From Pseudomonas sp. BN417 (lineage in GTDB: Bacteria > Pseudomonadota > Gammaproteobacteria > Pseudomonadales > Pseudomonadaceae): a stretch of DNA of 64,000 nucleotides. Within the stretch, counting starts at the first letter, position 1. Each line of letters begins with the position of its first letter. Of the stretch, positions 1 to 8,886 are shown piece after piece. A program made the position numbers and the translations under genes. The stretch lies in the NCBI RefSeq assembly GCF_029871205.1, contig NZ_SSOJ01000067.1:1-64000 (forward strand), in the 5' to 3' direction. The notes beneath the pieces were generated by a model. That model was not told where the DNA came from, made no database searches, and worked only from the letters and a program-made list of their open reading frames with translations.

Positions 1-241
1 GAGGCGTGCGGGGCCATGGATGGCCCCTCACGCCGGGCCCCCGGAGCAACGATGGAGCGAGGGCACCCGACGAAGTCGGGCCGGATGCAGGGGCAAGCCC
101 TTTTGGTTTCTTTTGGGGCGACTGCCAAAAGAAACTCGCCGGGAGGCGAAACAGGGACTCGCAGCCCACTCGATAAGCAACTCGGCTCAGGACGTTCTAG
201 CAACACTTAATGCAGACATAGCCAATGAATTCGCCCCTACA
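1..241. repeat. Gene-free edge with an inverted repeat and a REP remnant
   Basis: No convincing gene is seen here. Positions 106-116 (GTTTCTTTTGG) and 125-135 (CCAAAAGAAAC) form a perfect 11-bp inverted repeat with an 8-nt loop. From memory, this GGTTTCTTTTGG...CCAAAAGAAACTCGCC block recurs in Pseudomonas intergenic DNA and is often mistaken for a short coding region. Positions 218-239 are a truncated copy of the REP arm that appears intact many times further on (AATGAATTCGCCCCTACA). Confidence 0.5.
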
Positions 242-261
242 CCAATCGCCCGACCTCTGTT

Positions 262-1170
262 TCAACCCGCCGATTTCGCCGCAGCCGGCACCGCCGCCGG
301 CTTGAGCACCAGCCACAGCGCCAGGGCGATCAGCACGCCGCCTTGCAGGTGCGCCATGGACACCGACTCATCGAGCAGCAACACACCCCAGAACACGCCG
401 AAGGGCGGGATCAGGAAGGTCACGGTCATGGTCTTCACCGGCCCGACATTGGCGATCAGGCGGAAATAGAGGATGTAGGCGAAGGAGGTGCAGAGGAACC
501 CCAGCGCCGCCAGGGCCAGCCAGGTCCCGGGTTCCAGCAGGGGCGCGAGGGGCATGGCCGGGGCGTCCCAGGCGAACACCGGCAGCAGGCAGAGCGTCGC
601 GCCGATCTGGCAGCCGAACGCCACCAGGCCGCTGTCCATGCCGCCGGCCTCGGTGATCCAGCGCTTGGTCATGAAGCCGGCGAAACCGTAGCAGGTGGTC
701 GCCACCAGGCAGGCGGCGGCGCCCCAGAGCAGTTGAGCGTCGAAGGCCACCGGCCCGGTGCGGGTCAGCACGGCCACCCCGGCCAGGCCCATCAGCACCC
801 CGGCCGCCTTGGCGCCGGTCAGCTTCTCGCTGAAGAACAGCGCGCCGATCAGCACGCCCATCAGCGGCGTGGTGGCGTTGAAGATGGCCGAATAACCGGC
901 CGGCAGCACCTTCGCCGCCAAGGCATACATGGCTGCAGGAACCCCGGAGCTGACGATGCCGATCACCAGGGTCTTGCCCAGCTTGCCGCGAAAATCCCAG
1001 TTGCTGCGCAAAAAGGCGAGGATCACCGCGAGGCCGATGGCCGACAGCAGCACCCGCAGGAAGGCCGTGGGCAGGGCGCCGATTTCCGGCACCAGCATGC
1101 GGATGAACAGGAAGCTGGCGCCCCAGATGGCGGCAAGGCTCAGCAGGCGGAGGAGGTCGGCGGGTTTCAT
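262..1170 (-). CDS. EamA-family (DMT superfamily) transporter
   Basis: Predicted inner-membrane exporter of 302 residues. It shows the two tandem EamA halves of the drug/metabolite transporter superfamily: an N-terminal half starting LLSLAAIWGASFLFIR and a C-terminal half with a similar alternation of hydrophobic segments, about ten membrane helices in all. Members export amino acids, metabolites or drugs; the substrate cannot be read from sequence. The ATG is chosen because AAGGAG lies 6 nt upstream (AAGGAGCTGCCC-ATG) and because the frame further upstream is arginine/proline-rich shadow sequence. It stands alone, between the edge repeat and a REP element, with no visible regulator. Confidence 0.9.
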   Translation of the reverse strand: MKPADLLRLLSLAAIWGASFLFIRMLVPEIGALPTAFLRVLLSAIGLAVILAFLRSNWDFRGKLGKTLVIGIVSSGVPAAMYALAAKVLPAGYSAIFNATTPLMGVLIGALFFSEKLTGAKAAGVLMGLAGVAVLTRTGPVAFDAQLLWGAAACLVATTCYGFAGFMTKRWITEAGGMDSGLVAFGCQIGATLCLLPVFAWDAPAMPLAPLLEPGTWLALAALGFLCTSFAYILYFRLIANVGPVKTMTVTFLIPPFGVFWGVLLLDESVSMAHLQGGVLIALALWLVLKPAAVPAAAKSAG

Positions 1171-1284
1171 GGGCAGCTCCTTGCGACGAGAGCGCGCACG
1201 ATGACGCCGCCCGGACGGCGGCGCAATCCACAACTTGCTTTCAAATTGGCGGCACAGTTTCAACGGCAGGGCGGTGGCCTTCCT

Positions 1285-1382
1285 TGTAGGGGCGAATTCA
1301 TTCGCCAAGCAGGCCGAAGGTCTGCCCTTGTGGCTTCCATGGGGCTGCTGCGCAGCCCTTGGCGAATGAATTCGCCCCCACA
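1285..1382. repeat. REP/BIME palindromic element, copy 1
   Basis: Inverted pair of REP arms: TGTAGGGGCGAATTCATTCG at the left and GAATGAATTCGCCCCCACA at the right. Between them lie two smaller hairpins, an imperfect GCAGGCC/GGTCTGC and a perfect GGGCTGCTGCGCAGCCC. It begins downstream of the EamA gene's promoter side and ends 15 nt from the stop codon of the first TorF-like porin, the same geometry as copy 2. Confidence 0.85.
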
Positions 1383-1397
1383 GTGGATTGTGCGGCG

Positions 1398-2129
1398 CTA
1401 GAAGCTCTTGCTCACACTGGCCACCCAGGTCGCGGTGCAGACGTCCGTGAAGCCGAAGTTGCTGGCGCACTCCGCTTCGGAGAGGTCGGTGTCGACGTAG
1501 GCGAGGCCCCAGGTGACGCCGACGAAGTCGCGGGTCAGCTTGGCTTCCCATTCGTGGTAGTCGTCTTCGCTTTCGCCGCTGGTGGACCAGAACATCGGGT
1601 CCTTGAAGTCCATCCGCCCGTAGCGCAGTTCCAGGCCCAGTTCCAGCGGCAGGCGGGTTTCGTAGGCGAGGTAGCTGTAGAGCGTGTCCTGCTTCTCGCC
1701 GAAGATGTTCGAGGCGTCGTTGGAATATTGGGCGGCGAGCTTGAAGCCGTAGGCGCCGAGGATCGCGTAGACCTCGCTCTGGTTGAACTGGCTTTCCCTG
1801 GGATAGGTGTACTTCAGGTAACCCAGGTCCAGGCTCACCGCATCGGTCGCCTGCCAGTACCAGCCGGCGTAGTAGTCCACTTCCTGGCGGGTCTTGAGGC
1901 CGAAGCCGTAGTCCACGTTGGAGGTCCAGGCGCCGGCGTACAGGCCGCTGCTGTGGATGAGCGTGGCGCCGGCCTGGGCCGCCGGGTCGTTCTGGGTCTG
2001 GGAGATGCCACGGGTGCGGTAGTCGCTGGCCAGGTTGAGGTCGATCTGCAGGGTGAAGTCGTCGGAAAGTTGCAGGGCCTGGCAGGCTAGGGGGGCCAGG
2101 GTCAGGGCGAGGAGGGTGATGCGGCGCAT
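1398..2129 (-). CDS. TorF-family putative porin (module copy A)
   Basis: Outer-membrane beta-barrel protein of 243 residues in the TorF/Gcw_chp (TIGR02001-type) family. A signal peptide (MRRITLLALTLAPLACQA) leads into the family signature LASDYRTRGISQTQNDPA and a run of amphipathic strands, ending in the classical C-terminal aromatic residue (SVSKSF). The second in-frame ATG is taken as the start because it places the signal peptide at the N-terminus. It follows the amidohydrolase gene by about 100 bp on the same strand, so porin and periplasmic enzyme are probably co-expressed; the porin may admit the enzyme's substrate (inference). A near-duplicate lies at 5154-5885, equal in length, about four in five residues alike by eye. 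Confidence 0.85.
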   Translation of the reverse strand: MRRITLLALTLAPLACQALQLSDDFTLQIDLNLASDYRTRGISQTQNDPAAQAGATLIHSSGLYAGAWTSNVDYGFGLKTRQEVDYYAGWYWQATDAVSLDLGYLKYTYPRESQFNQSEVYAILGAYGFKLAAQYSNDASNIFGEKQDTLYSYLAYETRLPLELGLELRYGRMDFKDPMFWSTSGESEDDYHEWEAKLTRDFVGVTWGLAYVDTDLSEAECASNFGFTDVCTATWVASVSKSF

Positions 2130-2230
2130 GGTGGTTCCCGTCGTTGTGATTGTTATGGCGGATGCGGGCAAGGCTCCGCCCGTCCCCCGCCTGAAGGGCG
2201 GGAGCGGAGCGCGGAGCAGGGGGCTTGTAC

Positions 2231-3973
2231 TTAGAGGGCGGCGCTGAAGACTTCGCGGCCGGCGAACCAGGTTTCGAGCACGCGGGTTTCGGCCAGGGCC
2301 TTGTCGTCGACGCTGAACACGTCGCGGTCGAGGATGATGAAGTCAGCCTGCTTGCCGGGCGCGAGCGAGCCGATCTGCTTGTCCAGGCCGATGGCGCGGG
2401 CGGCATTCAGGGTGTAGGCCTGGAACATGGTCTGGCGGTCAATGCGTTCGTCGGCGTTGAGCACGCCCTTGGGCCCTTCGCGGGTCACCGCCTGGTAGAT
2501 CGCCTGCCAGGGATTGGGCGTGGACACCGGCCAGTCGCTGGCGCCGGCGATGCTCGCGCCCTGTTGCAGCAGCGAATGCGCCGGGTACTGGTAGCGGAAG
2601 GCGAAGGCGCTGACATAGGGCTTGACCATGTCCAGGGTGTAATCGTCGCCCGAGGCCCAGAGCAGCTGCATCGACGCGGTCACGTCCAGCGGCTTGAACC
2701 GCGCGAACTCCTTGGGGTTGACCAGTTGCAGGTGGGTGATGGAGTGGGCGATGCCGCTCTGGCGGTCCTTGCGCGCCTGCTCGATGCCATTGAGGGATTC
2801 GCGCACCGCGCGGTCGCCGATGGCATGGATATGCACCAGCCAGCCCCTGGCGTCCGCCGCGCTGACCAGCTCGCCGAAGTGCTTCGGGTCGATCAGCAGT
2901 TCGCCCTGCTTGTGGGAGTTGGTGTAGGGATCGATCAGCGCCGCACTCTGCGCCGGGTACTCCAGCACGCCGTCGGCGAACACCTTGATGCCGGGCAGGC
3001 TCAGGTTGGGCACGCCCTGGAACTGCTGGCGCACCTTGTCCAGCGTTTCGAGGTCGGCCGGGGTGCTCTTCGGGTTGGCCACCAGCAGGGCGGCGACATG
3101 GGCGTTCAGTTCACCCTTCTCGGCCAGCGCCTTGTACACCGGCAGTACGCCAACGGTCTTTTCCGTGGGTTTCAGGGCGAACACCGGTTCGCCCGGGGCG
3201 GCATTGGCTGCCGGGTCCATCCAGGCGGTGATGCCCTGGCTGTTGTTGAACTTCACCGCGGCCTCGCCGGCGCGCAGCAGTTCCTCCGCGCTGGCGGCCG
3301 GCAACGCGGCGGCGATGCGGTCCCAACCGGCGTCGACCGTGAAGCCGTTGGGCTTGCCGTCCTTGCCCAGGCCGATGGTGCCGCGCTCGGCCTCCGGCAA
3401 GGAGGCGACCAGCCTGGCGTCGATACCGGCGCGTTTCAGCATGGCCTGGTTGGCCCAGCCGGTATGGTGGTCGCTGCCGCTGAAGACCACCGGCACGTCG
3501 GCCCACTCGCCCCGGTTGAAGATCTGCCCGAGGCCCTCGGCCTGGCTCCAGTAGGTGGAACTCATGCCGGCCACGTTCAGCACATCGCCGTGGCGGGCGC
3601 TGCCATCGTCGCGCCAGGCGCGCAGGCGTTTTTCCAGTTCCGCGAGTTCCACCTGTTCGTCGGCCATGTTCGCCGAGGCCAGCTCAAGGCCGCCGAAGAT
3701 GGCATGCGAATGGCTGTCCACCAGCCCCGGCATCAGGCGCTTGCCGGCCAGGTCGATGACCTGGGTCGAGGCATCGGCCAGGGCCCTGATCTCGGCATCG
3801 CTGCCGACCTTGAGTACCTTGCCGTCGGCCACCGCCATGGCTTGCGCCATCGGCTGGGAAGGCTCGGCGGTGAACACCTTGCCGTTGAGCAGCACCAGGT
3901 CGGCCGCCGCCATGGACTCCATCGAGGAAAAAGCCAGCGCCAGGGCCAGCAGGGTTGGAGCGTAGCCTTTCAT
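2231..3973 (-). CDS. Periplasmic amidohydrolase (YtcJ-like, module copy A)
   Basis: Exported metal-dependent hydrolase of 580 residues in the amidohydrolase 3/YtcJ group. A signal peptide ending near MAAADL is followed by the N-terminal beta-sandwich, the metal-binding HSH at residues 88-90 (VDSHSH), a second histidine motif VHIHAIGDRAVRES, and the late aspartate in SDWPVSTPNPW. Family members cleave amide or ester bonds in varied substrates; none can be assigned. The ATG at the signal peptide is chosen although the frame stays open far upstream, where it opposes the LysR gene. AAAAACAA and AATAAAAA between start and LysR gene (3985-3995) resemble Hfq/Crc target motifs. Paralogue at 5989-7731. 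Confidence 0.85.
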   Translation of the reverse strand: MKGYAPTLLALALAFSSMESMAAADLVLLNGKVFTAEPSQPMAQAMAVADGKVLKVGSDAEIRALADASTQVIDLAGKRLMPGLVDSHSHAIFGGLELASANMADEQVELAELEKRLRAWRDDGSARHGDVLNVAGMSSTYWSQAEGLGQIFNRGEWADVPVVFSGSDHHTGWANQAMLKRAGIDARLVASLPEAERGTIGLGKDGKPNGFTVDAGWDRIAAALPAASAEELLRAGEAAVKFNNSQGITAWMDPAANAAPGEPVFALKPTEKTVGVLPVYKALAEKGELNAHVAALLVANPKSTPADLETLDKVRQQFQGVPNLSLPGIKVFADGVLEYPAQSAALIDPYTNSHKQGELLIDPKHFGELVSAADARGWLVHIHAIGDRAVRESLNGIEQARKDRQSGIAHSITHLQLVNPKEFARFKPLDVTASMQLLWASGDDYTLDMVKPYVSAFAFRYQYPAHSLLQQGASIAGASDWPVSTPNPWQAIYQAVTREGPKGVLNADERIDRQTMFQAYTLNAARAIGLDKQIGSLAPGKQADFIILDRDVFSVDDKALAETRVLETWFAGREVFSAAL

Positions 3974-3984
3974 TGGGAAACCCC

Positions 3985-3995
3985 TTGTTTTTATT
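3985..3995 (-). promoter_or_regulatory. Candidate Hfq/Crc (CA) motif, amidohydrolase copy A
   Basis: On the minus strand this reads AATAAAAACAA, containing two overlapping matches to AANAANAA about 12-22 nt upstream of the start codon. A-rich stretches of this type near start codons are bound by Hfq with Crc in pseudomonads to block translation when preferred carbon sources are present. Confidence 0.4.
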
Positions 3996-4057
3996 GAGCT
4001 GGCAGCGAGACTAACGGCTGGCCCGGGCCGGCAGAACGCCCGTATCGCGCAAAACCC

Positions 4058-4076
4058 TTTTTCCTGAATGGAAAAA
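4058..4076. promoter_or_regulatory. Palindrome before the LysR gene (copy A)
   Basis: TTTTTCC-TGAAT-GGAAAAA is a perfect 7-bp inverted repeat with a 5-nt spacer, ending just before the LysR start codon in the divergent promoter region. It could be a LysR-type operator. It is not conserved as such in copy B, where the matching position reads CAACTTTTGTGCC. Confidence 0.35.
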
Positions 4077-4078
4077 CC

Positions 4079-4996
4079 ATGGACAAGCTTGGCGCCATCA
4101 CCATGTTCGTCGTCACCGCGGAGCAGGGGAGTTTCAGCCGCGCCGCCGAACGGCTGGGCAAGACGCCCTCGGCCCTGACCAAGGCGGTCAGCCACCTGGA
4201 GGCCGAACTCGGTGTGCGCCTGTTCGAGCGCAGCACGCGGCGCACGGTGCTGACCGAAGCCGGGCGGCTCTATCTGGAAACCGCTCGACAGGTGCTGCAG
4301 CGCCTGCACGAGGTGGGCGAGGAGATCGGCCAGCTGCAGCACGGCCTCTACGGCAGCCTGCGGCTGACCGCGCCGCTGGCGTTTGCCCGGGCCTTTCTCG
4401 ATGAAGTCTGCGCCGGCTTCCTCGCCGAATACCCGCAGATCCAATTGCGGGTCGACCTGTGCGATGCCTTCGTCGACCTGGTGGAAAGCGGCTACGATCT
4501 GGGCCTGCGCGAAGGACGCGGCGACCTGCCGGGGCTGATCGCCAAGGTGGTCGGGCGCAACCGCCTGGCGCTCTGCGCGAGTCCCGCCTACCTGGCCCGC
4601 AAGCCGCTGCCGGTGACCCCGGAAACCCTCGATCAGCATGACTGGCTGCTTTACCGCCATGCCGCCCTGAGCCGCACCTACTGGTGGGTGGAGAAGGACG
4701 ACCAGCGCCTGAGCCTGTTGCAGCCCACATCGCCGAGGCTGGAAAGCGACAACTACGACCTGCTGCTGGCCAGCGCCCTGGCCGGTTGCGGCCTGCTCCA
4801 TGTGCCGCTGTGGAGTGCCGCGCCGTACATCGCTGACGGGCGCCTGGTGCGCCTGATGGCCGACTATGCGATCGACCCCGACGCCTTCGGCCCGCAGATC
4901 CTGGCCGTCTATCCCAGCCACCGCCGCGCCACCGGCAAGGTGTTGGCCTTCATCGATTATCTGGCCAGGCACCTGGAGGAGCGGGGGTTGGCGTGA
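4079..4996 (+). CDS. LysR-family regulator (module copy A)
   Basis: Transcription regulator of 305 residues. The N-terminal winged helix-turn-helix is clear ([30 protein letters not shown], then [20 protein letters not shown]), followed by a CrgA/AaeR-like effector-binding domain with the usual DLGLREG...LPGLIAK segment. It is transcribed away from the amidohydrolase with a 105-bp intergenic region, the standard layout for a LysR protein that controls its neighbour. The effector is unknown. Its paralogue at 7839-8753 has the same position relative to the second porin/amidohydrolase pair. Confidence 0.9.
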   Translation: MDKLGAITMFVVTAEQGSFSRAAERLGKTPSALTKAVSHLEAELGVRLFERSTRRTVLTEAGRLYLETARQVLQRLHEVGEEIGQLQHGLYGSLRLTAPLAFARAFLDEVCAGFLAEYPQIQLRVDLCDAFVDLVESGYDLGLREGRGDLPGLIAKVVGRNRLALCASPAYLARKPLPVTPETLDQHDWLLYRHAALSRTYWWVEKDDQRLSLLQPTSPRLESDNYDLLLASALAGCGLLHVPLWSAAPYIADGRLVRLMADYAIDPDAFGPQILAVYPSHRRATGKVLAFIDYLARHLEERGLA

Positions 4997-5039
4997 TGGA
5001 TCGGTTCGTTGTGGGGAATGCCCTTGTGGGGCACAACAT

Positions 5040-5138
5040 TGTGGGGGCGAATTCATTCGCTAAGCAGTCCGCAGGACTGCCCGTGTGGCTAACAATTGGG
5101 CTGCTGCGCAGCCCTTAGCGAATGAATTCGCCCCCACA
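5040..5138. repeat. REP/BIME palindromic element, copy 2
   Basis: Outer arms TGTGGGGGCGAATTCATTCG and GAATGAATTCGCCCCCACA. Inner hairpins GCAGTCCGCAGGACTGC and GGGCTGCTGCGCAGCCC are both perfect. It separates the two tandem module copies and, like copy 1, ends 15 nt from a porin stop codon. Confidence 0.9.
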
Positions 5139-5153
5139 GTGGCTTGCGCGGCG

Positions 5154-5885
5154 CTAGAAGCTCCTGCTCACACTCGCCACCCAGGTCGCGCTGCAGACAT
5201 CGGTGAAACCGTAGTAGCTGGCGCATTCGGACTCGGAGAGGTCGGTGTCGACGTAGGCGACGCCCCAGGTCACCCCGAGGAAATCGCGGGTCAGCTTGGC
5301 TTCCCACTCGTGGTAGTCCTCCGTGCTTTCGCCGCTGGCGGACCAGAACATCGGGTCCTTGAAGTCGTTGCGCCCGTAACGCAGCTTCAGGCCCACATCC
5401 AGGGGCAGGGCGGTTTCGTAGCTGACATAGCTGTAGAGGATGTCCTGCTGTTCGCCGAAGACGTTGGTGGCGTCGTCCGAGTAGTAGGCGGCGAGCTTGA
5501 AGCCATAGGCGCCGAGGATGGCGTAGACCTCGCTCTGGTTGAACTGGCTCTCCTTCGGATAGGCGTACTTGACGTAGCCCGCGTCCAGGCTCACCTCGTC
5601 CGTGGCCTGCCAGTACCAGCCGGCGTAGTAGTCCACTTCCTGGCGGGTCTTGAGGTCGAGGCCGAAGTCCACGTTGGAGGTCCAGACGCCGGCATAGAGG
5701 CCGCTGGAGTGCAGCAGGGTGGCGCCGGCCTGGGCCGCCGGGTCGTTCTGGGTCTGGGAGATGCCGCGGGTGCGGTAGTCGCTGGCCAGGGTCAGGTCGA
5801 CCTGCAGGGAAAAGTCGTCGTTCAGCTGCACGGCCTGGCTGGCGAGGGGCGCCAGGGCAAGGGCGAGGAGGGTGAAGCGTTTCAT
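5154..5885 (-). CDS. TorF-family putative porin (module copy B)
   Basis: Paralogue of the porin at 1398-2129 with identical length (243 residues). Signal peptide MKRFTLLALALAPLASQA, then LASDYRTRGISQTQNDPA, a series of beta strands with YHEWEAKLTRDF, and a C-terminal phenylalanine (SVSRSF) for outer-membrane assembly. It lies about 100 bp downstream of the second amidohydrolase and is probably co-transcribed with it. Substitutions relative to copy A are spread along the chain and not concentrated, as expected of an old duplication. Substrate unknown. Confidence 0.85.
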   Translation of the reverse strand: MKRFTLLALALAPLASQAVQLNDDFSLQVDLTLASDYRTRGISQTQNDPAAQAGATLLHSSGLYAGVWTSNVDFGLDLKTRQEVDYYAGWYWQATDEVSLDAGYVKYAYPKESQFNQSEVYAILGAYGFKLAAYYSDDATNVFGEQQDILYSYVSYETALPLDVGLKLRYGRNDFKDPMFWSASGESTEDYHEWEAKLTRDFLGVTWGVAYVDTDLSESECASYYGFTDVCSATWVASVSRSF

Positions 5886-5988
5886 CGAGTGGTTCCCGTT
5901 GTTGTGATTGTTCGGGCAGGTGCGGGCAAGGCTCCGCCCGGCCTCCGCACGAACGCGGAGGCTGGGTGTGGAGCAAGGGTTGTGCTGC

Positions 5989-7731
5989 TTAGAGAGTGGC
6001 TTCGAAGACTTCGCGGCCGGCGAACCAGGTCTTGAGCACCCGGGTATCGCGCAGTGCTTCGGGCTCGACCTCGAACACATCGCGGTCCAGCAGGATCAGG
6101 TCGGCCTGCTTGCCAGGCTTGAGCGAGCCGATCTGCTGGTCCAGGCCGATGGTGCGGGCGGCGTTGAGGGTGTAGGCCTGGAACATGGTCTGGCGGTCGA
6201 TGCCTTCGGCAGCGTTGAGCACGCCTTTCGGTCCCTTGCGGCTGACGGCCTGGTAGATGGCCTTCCAGGGTTCGGGCGTGGTCACCGGCCAGTCGCTGGC
6301 GCCGGCGATGGTGGCGCCGTTCTTCAACAGCGAGCGGGCCGGGTACTGGTACTGGAAGGCCATGGCGCTGATGTAGGGCTGCACCAGGTCCATGGTGGAG
6401 TCGTCGGCACTGGCCCAGTAGAGCTGCATGGAGGCGATCGCTCCCAGCGGCTTGAAGCGGGCGAACTCCTTCGGGTTGACCATCTGCAGGTGGGTGACTG
6501 AGTGGGTGATGCCGCTCTGCCGATCCTTGCGCGCCTGCTCGATGCCATTGAGGGACTCGCGCACCGCGCGGTCGCCGATGGCGTGGATGTGCACCAGCCA
6601 GCCACGGGCATCGGCCGCGCTGACCAGGTCGCCGAAGTGCGCCGGGTCGATCAGCAGCTCGCCGTACTTCTGCGAGTTCTTGTAGGGCTCCAGCAGGGCC
6701 GCGGTCTGCGCCGGGTATTCGGGCACGCCGTCGGCGAAGATCTTGATGCCTGGCAGGCTCAGGTTGGGCAGGCCCTGGAACTGCTGGCGCACCTTGTCCA
6801 GGGTGTCCAGGTCGGCCGGGGTGCTCTTGGGATGGGCCACCAGCAACGCGGCGACGTGGGCGCTCAGCTCACCCTTCTCGGCCATGGCCTTGTATACCGG
6901 GAGGATGCCGAGGGTCTGGGCGGTGGGTTTGAAGTCGAACAGCGGCTCGCCCGGCGCGGCGTTGGCGGCCGGGTCCATCCAGGCGGTGATGCCCAGGCTG
7001 AGGTTGTAGCGCAGGGCGGCGCGGCCGGCTTCCAGCAATTGCTCGGCGGTGGCCTGGGGGAACTGCGCCAGCACCGGGTCCAGGCCAGCATCGGCGAGGA
7101 AGCCGTTGGGACGCTTGTCCGGGTGGTGGCCGATGGTGGCCAGTTGTTCGCCGGTGAGGGCTTTCACTGTAGTGGCGTCGATGCCGGCGCGTTTCAGCAT
7201 GGCCCGGTTAGCCCAGCCGGTGTGGTGGTCCCAGCCGACGAAGACGATCGGCACCTCTGCCCATTCGCCCTGGTTGAAGCGCTGCTCGAACTCTGCCACC
7301 TGGCTCCAGTACGCCGAAGGCAGGCCGCCGACGCTGAGGATGTCGCCGTGGCGTGCCTTGCCGTTGTCGCGCCACTGGCGCAGGCGTTGCTCCAGTTCGG
7401 CCATGGGCAGGAGATGGGTGTCGACGTTGGCCGAGGCCAGCTCCAGCCCGCCCATCACGGCGTGGGAGTGGGAGTCGACGAAGCCCGGCATCAGCACCTT
7501 GCCGCCCATGTCGATCACTCGGGTGCCGGCCTCCTTCAGTCGCAGCACCTCGGCGTCATTGCCGACGGCGCGGAGCTTGCCGTCCTCCACCGCCACGGCC
7601 TGTTGCAGGGCCTGGCCGGGTTCGGCGGTGTAGACCTTGGCGTTGTGAAGAATGAGATCCACCGCGGCCATGCTTTCCATCGAGGCACAGGCCAGCGCAG
7701 CGGCGATCAGGGTAGGGGCTAAGGGTTTCAT
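5989..7731 (-). CDS. Periplasmic amidohydrolase (YtcJ-like, module copy B)
   Basis: Paralogue of the enzyme at 2231-3973, also exactly 580 residues. Signal peptide (ending ESMAAVDL), HSH at residues 88-90, VHIHAIGDRAVRES, and SDWPVTTPEPW preserve the metal-binding residues, so both copies should be active. Differences cluster in loops around residues 100-240 (for example SGSDHHTGWANQ versus VGWDHHTGWANR), which may mean different substrates (inference). AACAAAAA at 7746-7753, 14 nt before the start, matches the Hfq/Crc motif, as in copy A. Confidence 0.85.
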   Translation of the reverse strand: MKPLAPTLIAAALACASMESMAAVDLILHNAKVYTAEPGQALQQAVAVEDGKLRAVGNDAEVLRLKEAGTRVIDMGGKVLMPGFVDSHSHAVMGGLELASANVDTHLLPMAELEQRLRQWRDNGKARHGDILSVGGLPSAYWSQVAEFEQRFNQGEWAEVPIVFVGWDHHTGWANRAMLKRAGIDATTVKALTGEQLATIGHHPDKRPNGFLADAGLDPVLAQFPQATAEQLLEAGRAALRYNLSLGITAWMDPAANAAPGEPLFDFKPTAQTLGILPVYKAMAEKGELSAHVAALLVAHPKSTPADLDTLDKVRQQFQGLPNLSLPGIKIFADGVPEYPAQTAALLEPYKNSQKYGELLIDPAHFGDLVSAADARGWLVHIHAIGDRAVRESLNGIEQARKDRQSGITHSVTHLQMVNPKEFARFKPLGAIASMQLYWASADDSTMDLVQPYISAMAFQYQYPARSLLKNGATIAGASDWPVTTPEPWKAIYQAVSRKGPKGVLNAAEGIDRQTMFQAYTLNAARTIGLDQQIGSLKPGKQADLILLDRDVFEVEPEALRDTRVLKTWFAGREVFEATL

Positions 7732-7745
7732 CGGATGCCTTCTGA

Positions 7746-7753
7746 TTTTTGTT
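7746..7753 (-). promoter_or_regulatory. Candidate Hfq/Crc (CA) motif, amidohydrolase copy B
   Basis: Minus-strand AACAAAAA fits AANAANAA, about 14 nt upstream of the start codon, in the same relative place as the motif of copy A. Confidence 0.35.
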
Positions 7754-7838
7754 GGAATGGCGCTGAGCCTAACCAAGCCGGCCGGACAGCAGAATGCTAT
7801 CTTTCCGCACAACTTTTGTGCCGAACCGGAACAGATCC

Positions 7839-8753
7839 TTGGACAAGCTCAGCGCCCTCACCATGTTCGTCGCCACCGCCGAATACGGCAGCTTCAGCCG
7901 TGCCGCCGAGCAACTGGGCAAGACGCCTTCGGCCCTGACCAAGGCGGTGGGCCACCTGGAGTCCGAGCTGGGCGTGCGCCTGTTCGAGCGCACCACCCGG
8001 CGCATGGCCCTGACCGAGGCCGGGCACATCTACCTGGAGGGCGCACGCCAGGCGCTGATGCAGTTGCAGCTGGCGGGGGAGGAGGTGGACCAGTTGCAGC
8101 ACGAACTGCGCGGCACCCTGCGCCTCACCGCGCCGCCGTCGTTCGGCCCGGCCTTCCTGCAGGACGTCTGTTGCCGTTACATGCGCGAGCATCCCCAGGT
8201 AAGGCTGGAAGTGGACCTGAACGACGCCTTCGTCGACCTGATCGACGGCGGCTACGACCTCGCCTTGCGCGACGGCCCCACCGACCTGCCGGGGCTGATC
8301 GCCAGGCCGTTGACCGAGAACCGCATCTACCTCTGCGGCAGCCCGGCCTATCTGGAGCGCAAGGGCATCGAAGTGTCGCTGGAGACCTACCAGCAGCATG
8401 ACTGGCTGATGTTCCAGCATCCATTGCTCAACCGGCATTTCTGGTGGCTGCGTCTGGGCGAGGAGCGCATCCGCGTGGCCCAGCCCGTACCGCGAATGGC
8501 CAGCGACAACTACGACTTCCTGCTCGCCTGCCTGCTGCGCGGCCATGGCCTGCAGGTGCTTCCGCGCTGGAGCGCCGAACCCTACCTGGCCAGCGGCCAG
8601 CTGGTGCGGGTGATGCCCGAGTACCTGCTGGAACCCGATGCCTTCGGCCCCTGGGTCCATGTCCTCTACCTCGCCCACCGCCGGCGCACCCGCAAGGTGC
8701 GGGTGTTCATCGAGATGCTGGAAGGCTACATGCGGGAGAAGGGGATTGCCTGA
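7839..8753 (+). CDS. LysR-family regulator (module copy B), TTG start
   Basis: LysR regulator of 304 residues, paralogue of the one at 4079-4996. The reading frame has an ATG at 7794, but the paralogue begins MDKLGAITMFV, and the matching point here is TTG GAC AAG CTC; TTG is therefore preferred. It gives a 107-bp intergenic region, almost equal to the 105 bp of copy A, whereas the ATG would put 15 extra residues into the promoter. [23 protein letters not shown]. Effector domain: [17 protein letters not shown]. Probably controls the divergent amidohydrolase/porin pair. Confidence 0.85.
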   Translation: MDKLSALTMFVATAEYGSFSRAAEQLGKTPSALTKAVGHLESELGVRLFERTTRRMALTEAGHIYLEGARQALMQLQLAGEEVDQLQHELRGTLRLTAPPSFGPAFLQDVCCRYMREHPQVRLEVDLNDAFVDLIDGGYDLALRDGPTDLPGLIARPLTENRIYLCGSPAYLERKGIEVSLETYQQHDWLMFQHPLLNRHFWWLRLGEERIRVAQPVPRMASDNYDFLLACLLRGHGLQVLPRWSAEPYLASGQLVRVMPEYLLEPDAFGPWVHVLYLAHRRRTRKVRVFIEMLEGYMREKGIA

Positions 8754-8886
8754 GGGAGCCGTGCCTCAAGGCTCTGGGGACTTCACAAATTTCTTTGCCC
8801 CGGCCAAAGTACCCGACCGACGCTTTTTTTCGCCGCGCCCTCTGGCTAAGCTCGCCTTTCCCGTTCCCGCAGCCGAGAACAACTCC

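Noticed and set aside
262-2406. A 714-codon minus-strand frame ending in the EamA transporter
   Set aside because: Only the last 302 codons are protein-like; the rest is Arg/Pro-rich shadow of the porin gene.
2231-5056. A 941-codon minus-strand frame extending the first amidohydrolase upstream
   Set aside because: The part beyond 3973 opposes the LysR gene and has no signal or domain, while a signal peptide starts exactly at 3973. High GC content keeps shadow frames open.
7794-7838. ATG start for the second LysR gene
   Set aside because: It would add 15 residues absent from the paralogue and consume the promoter; the TTG aligns with the paralogue's Met-Asp-Lys-Leu start.
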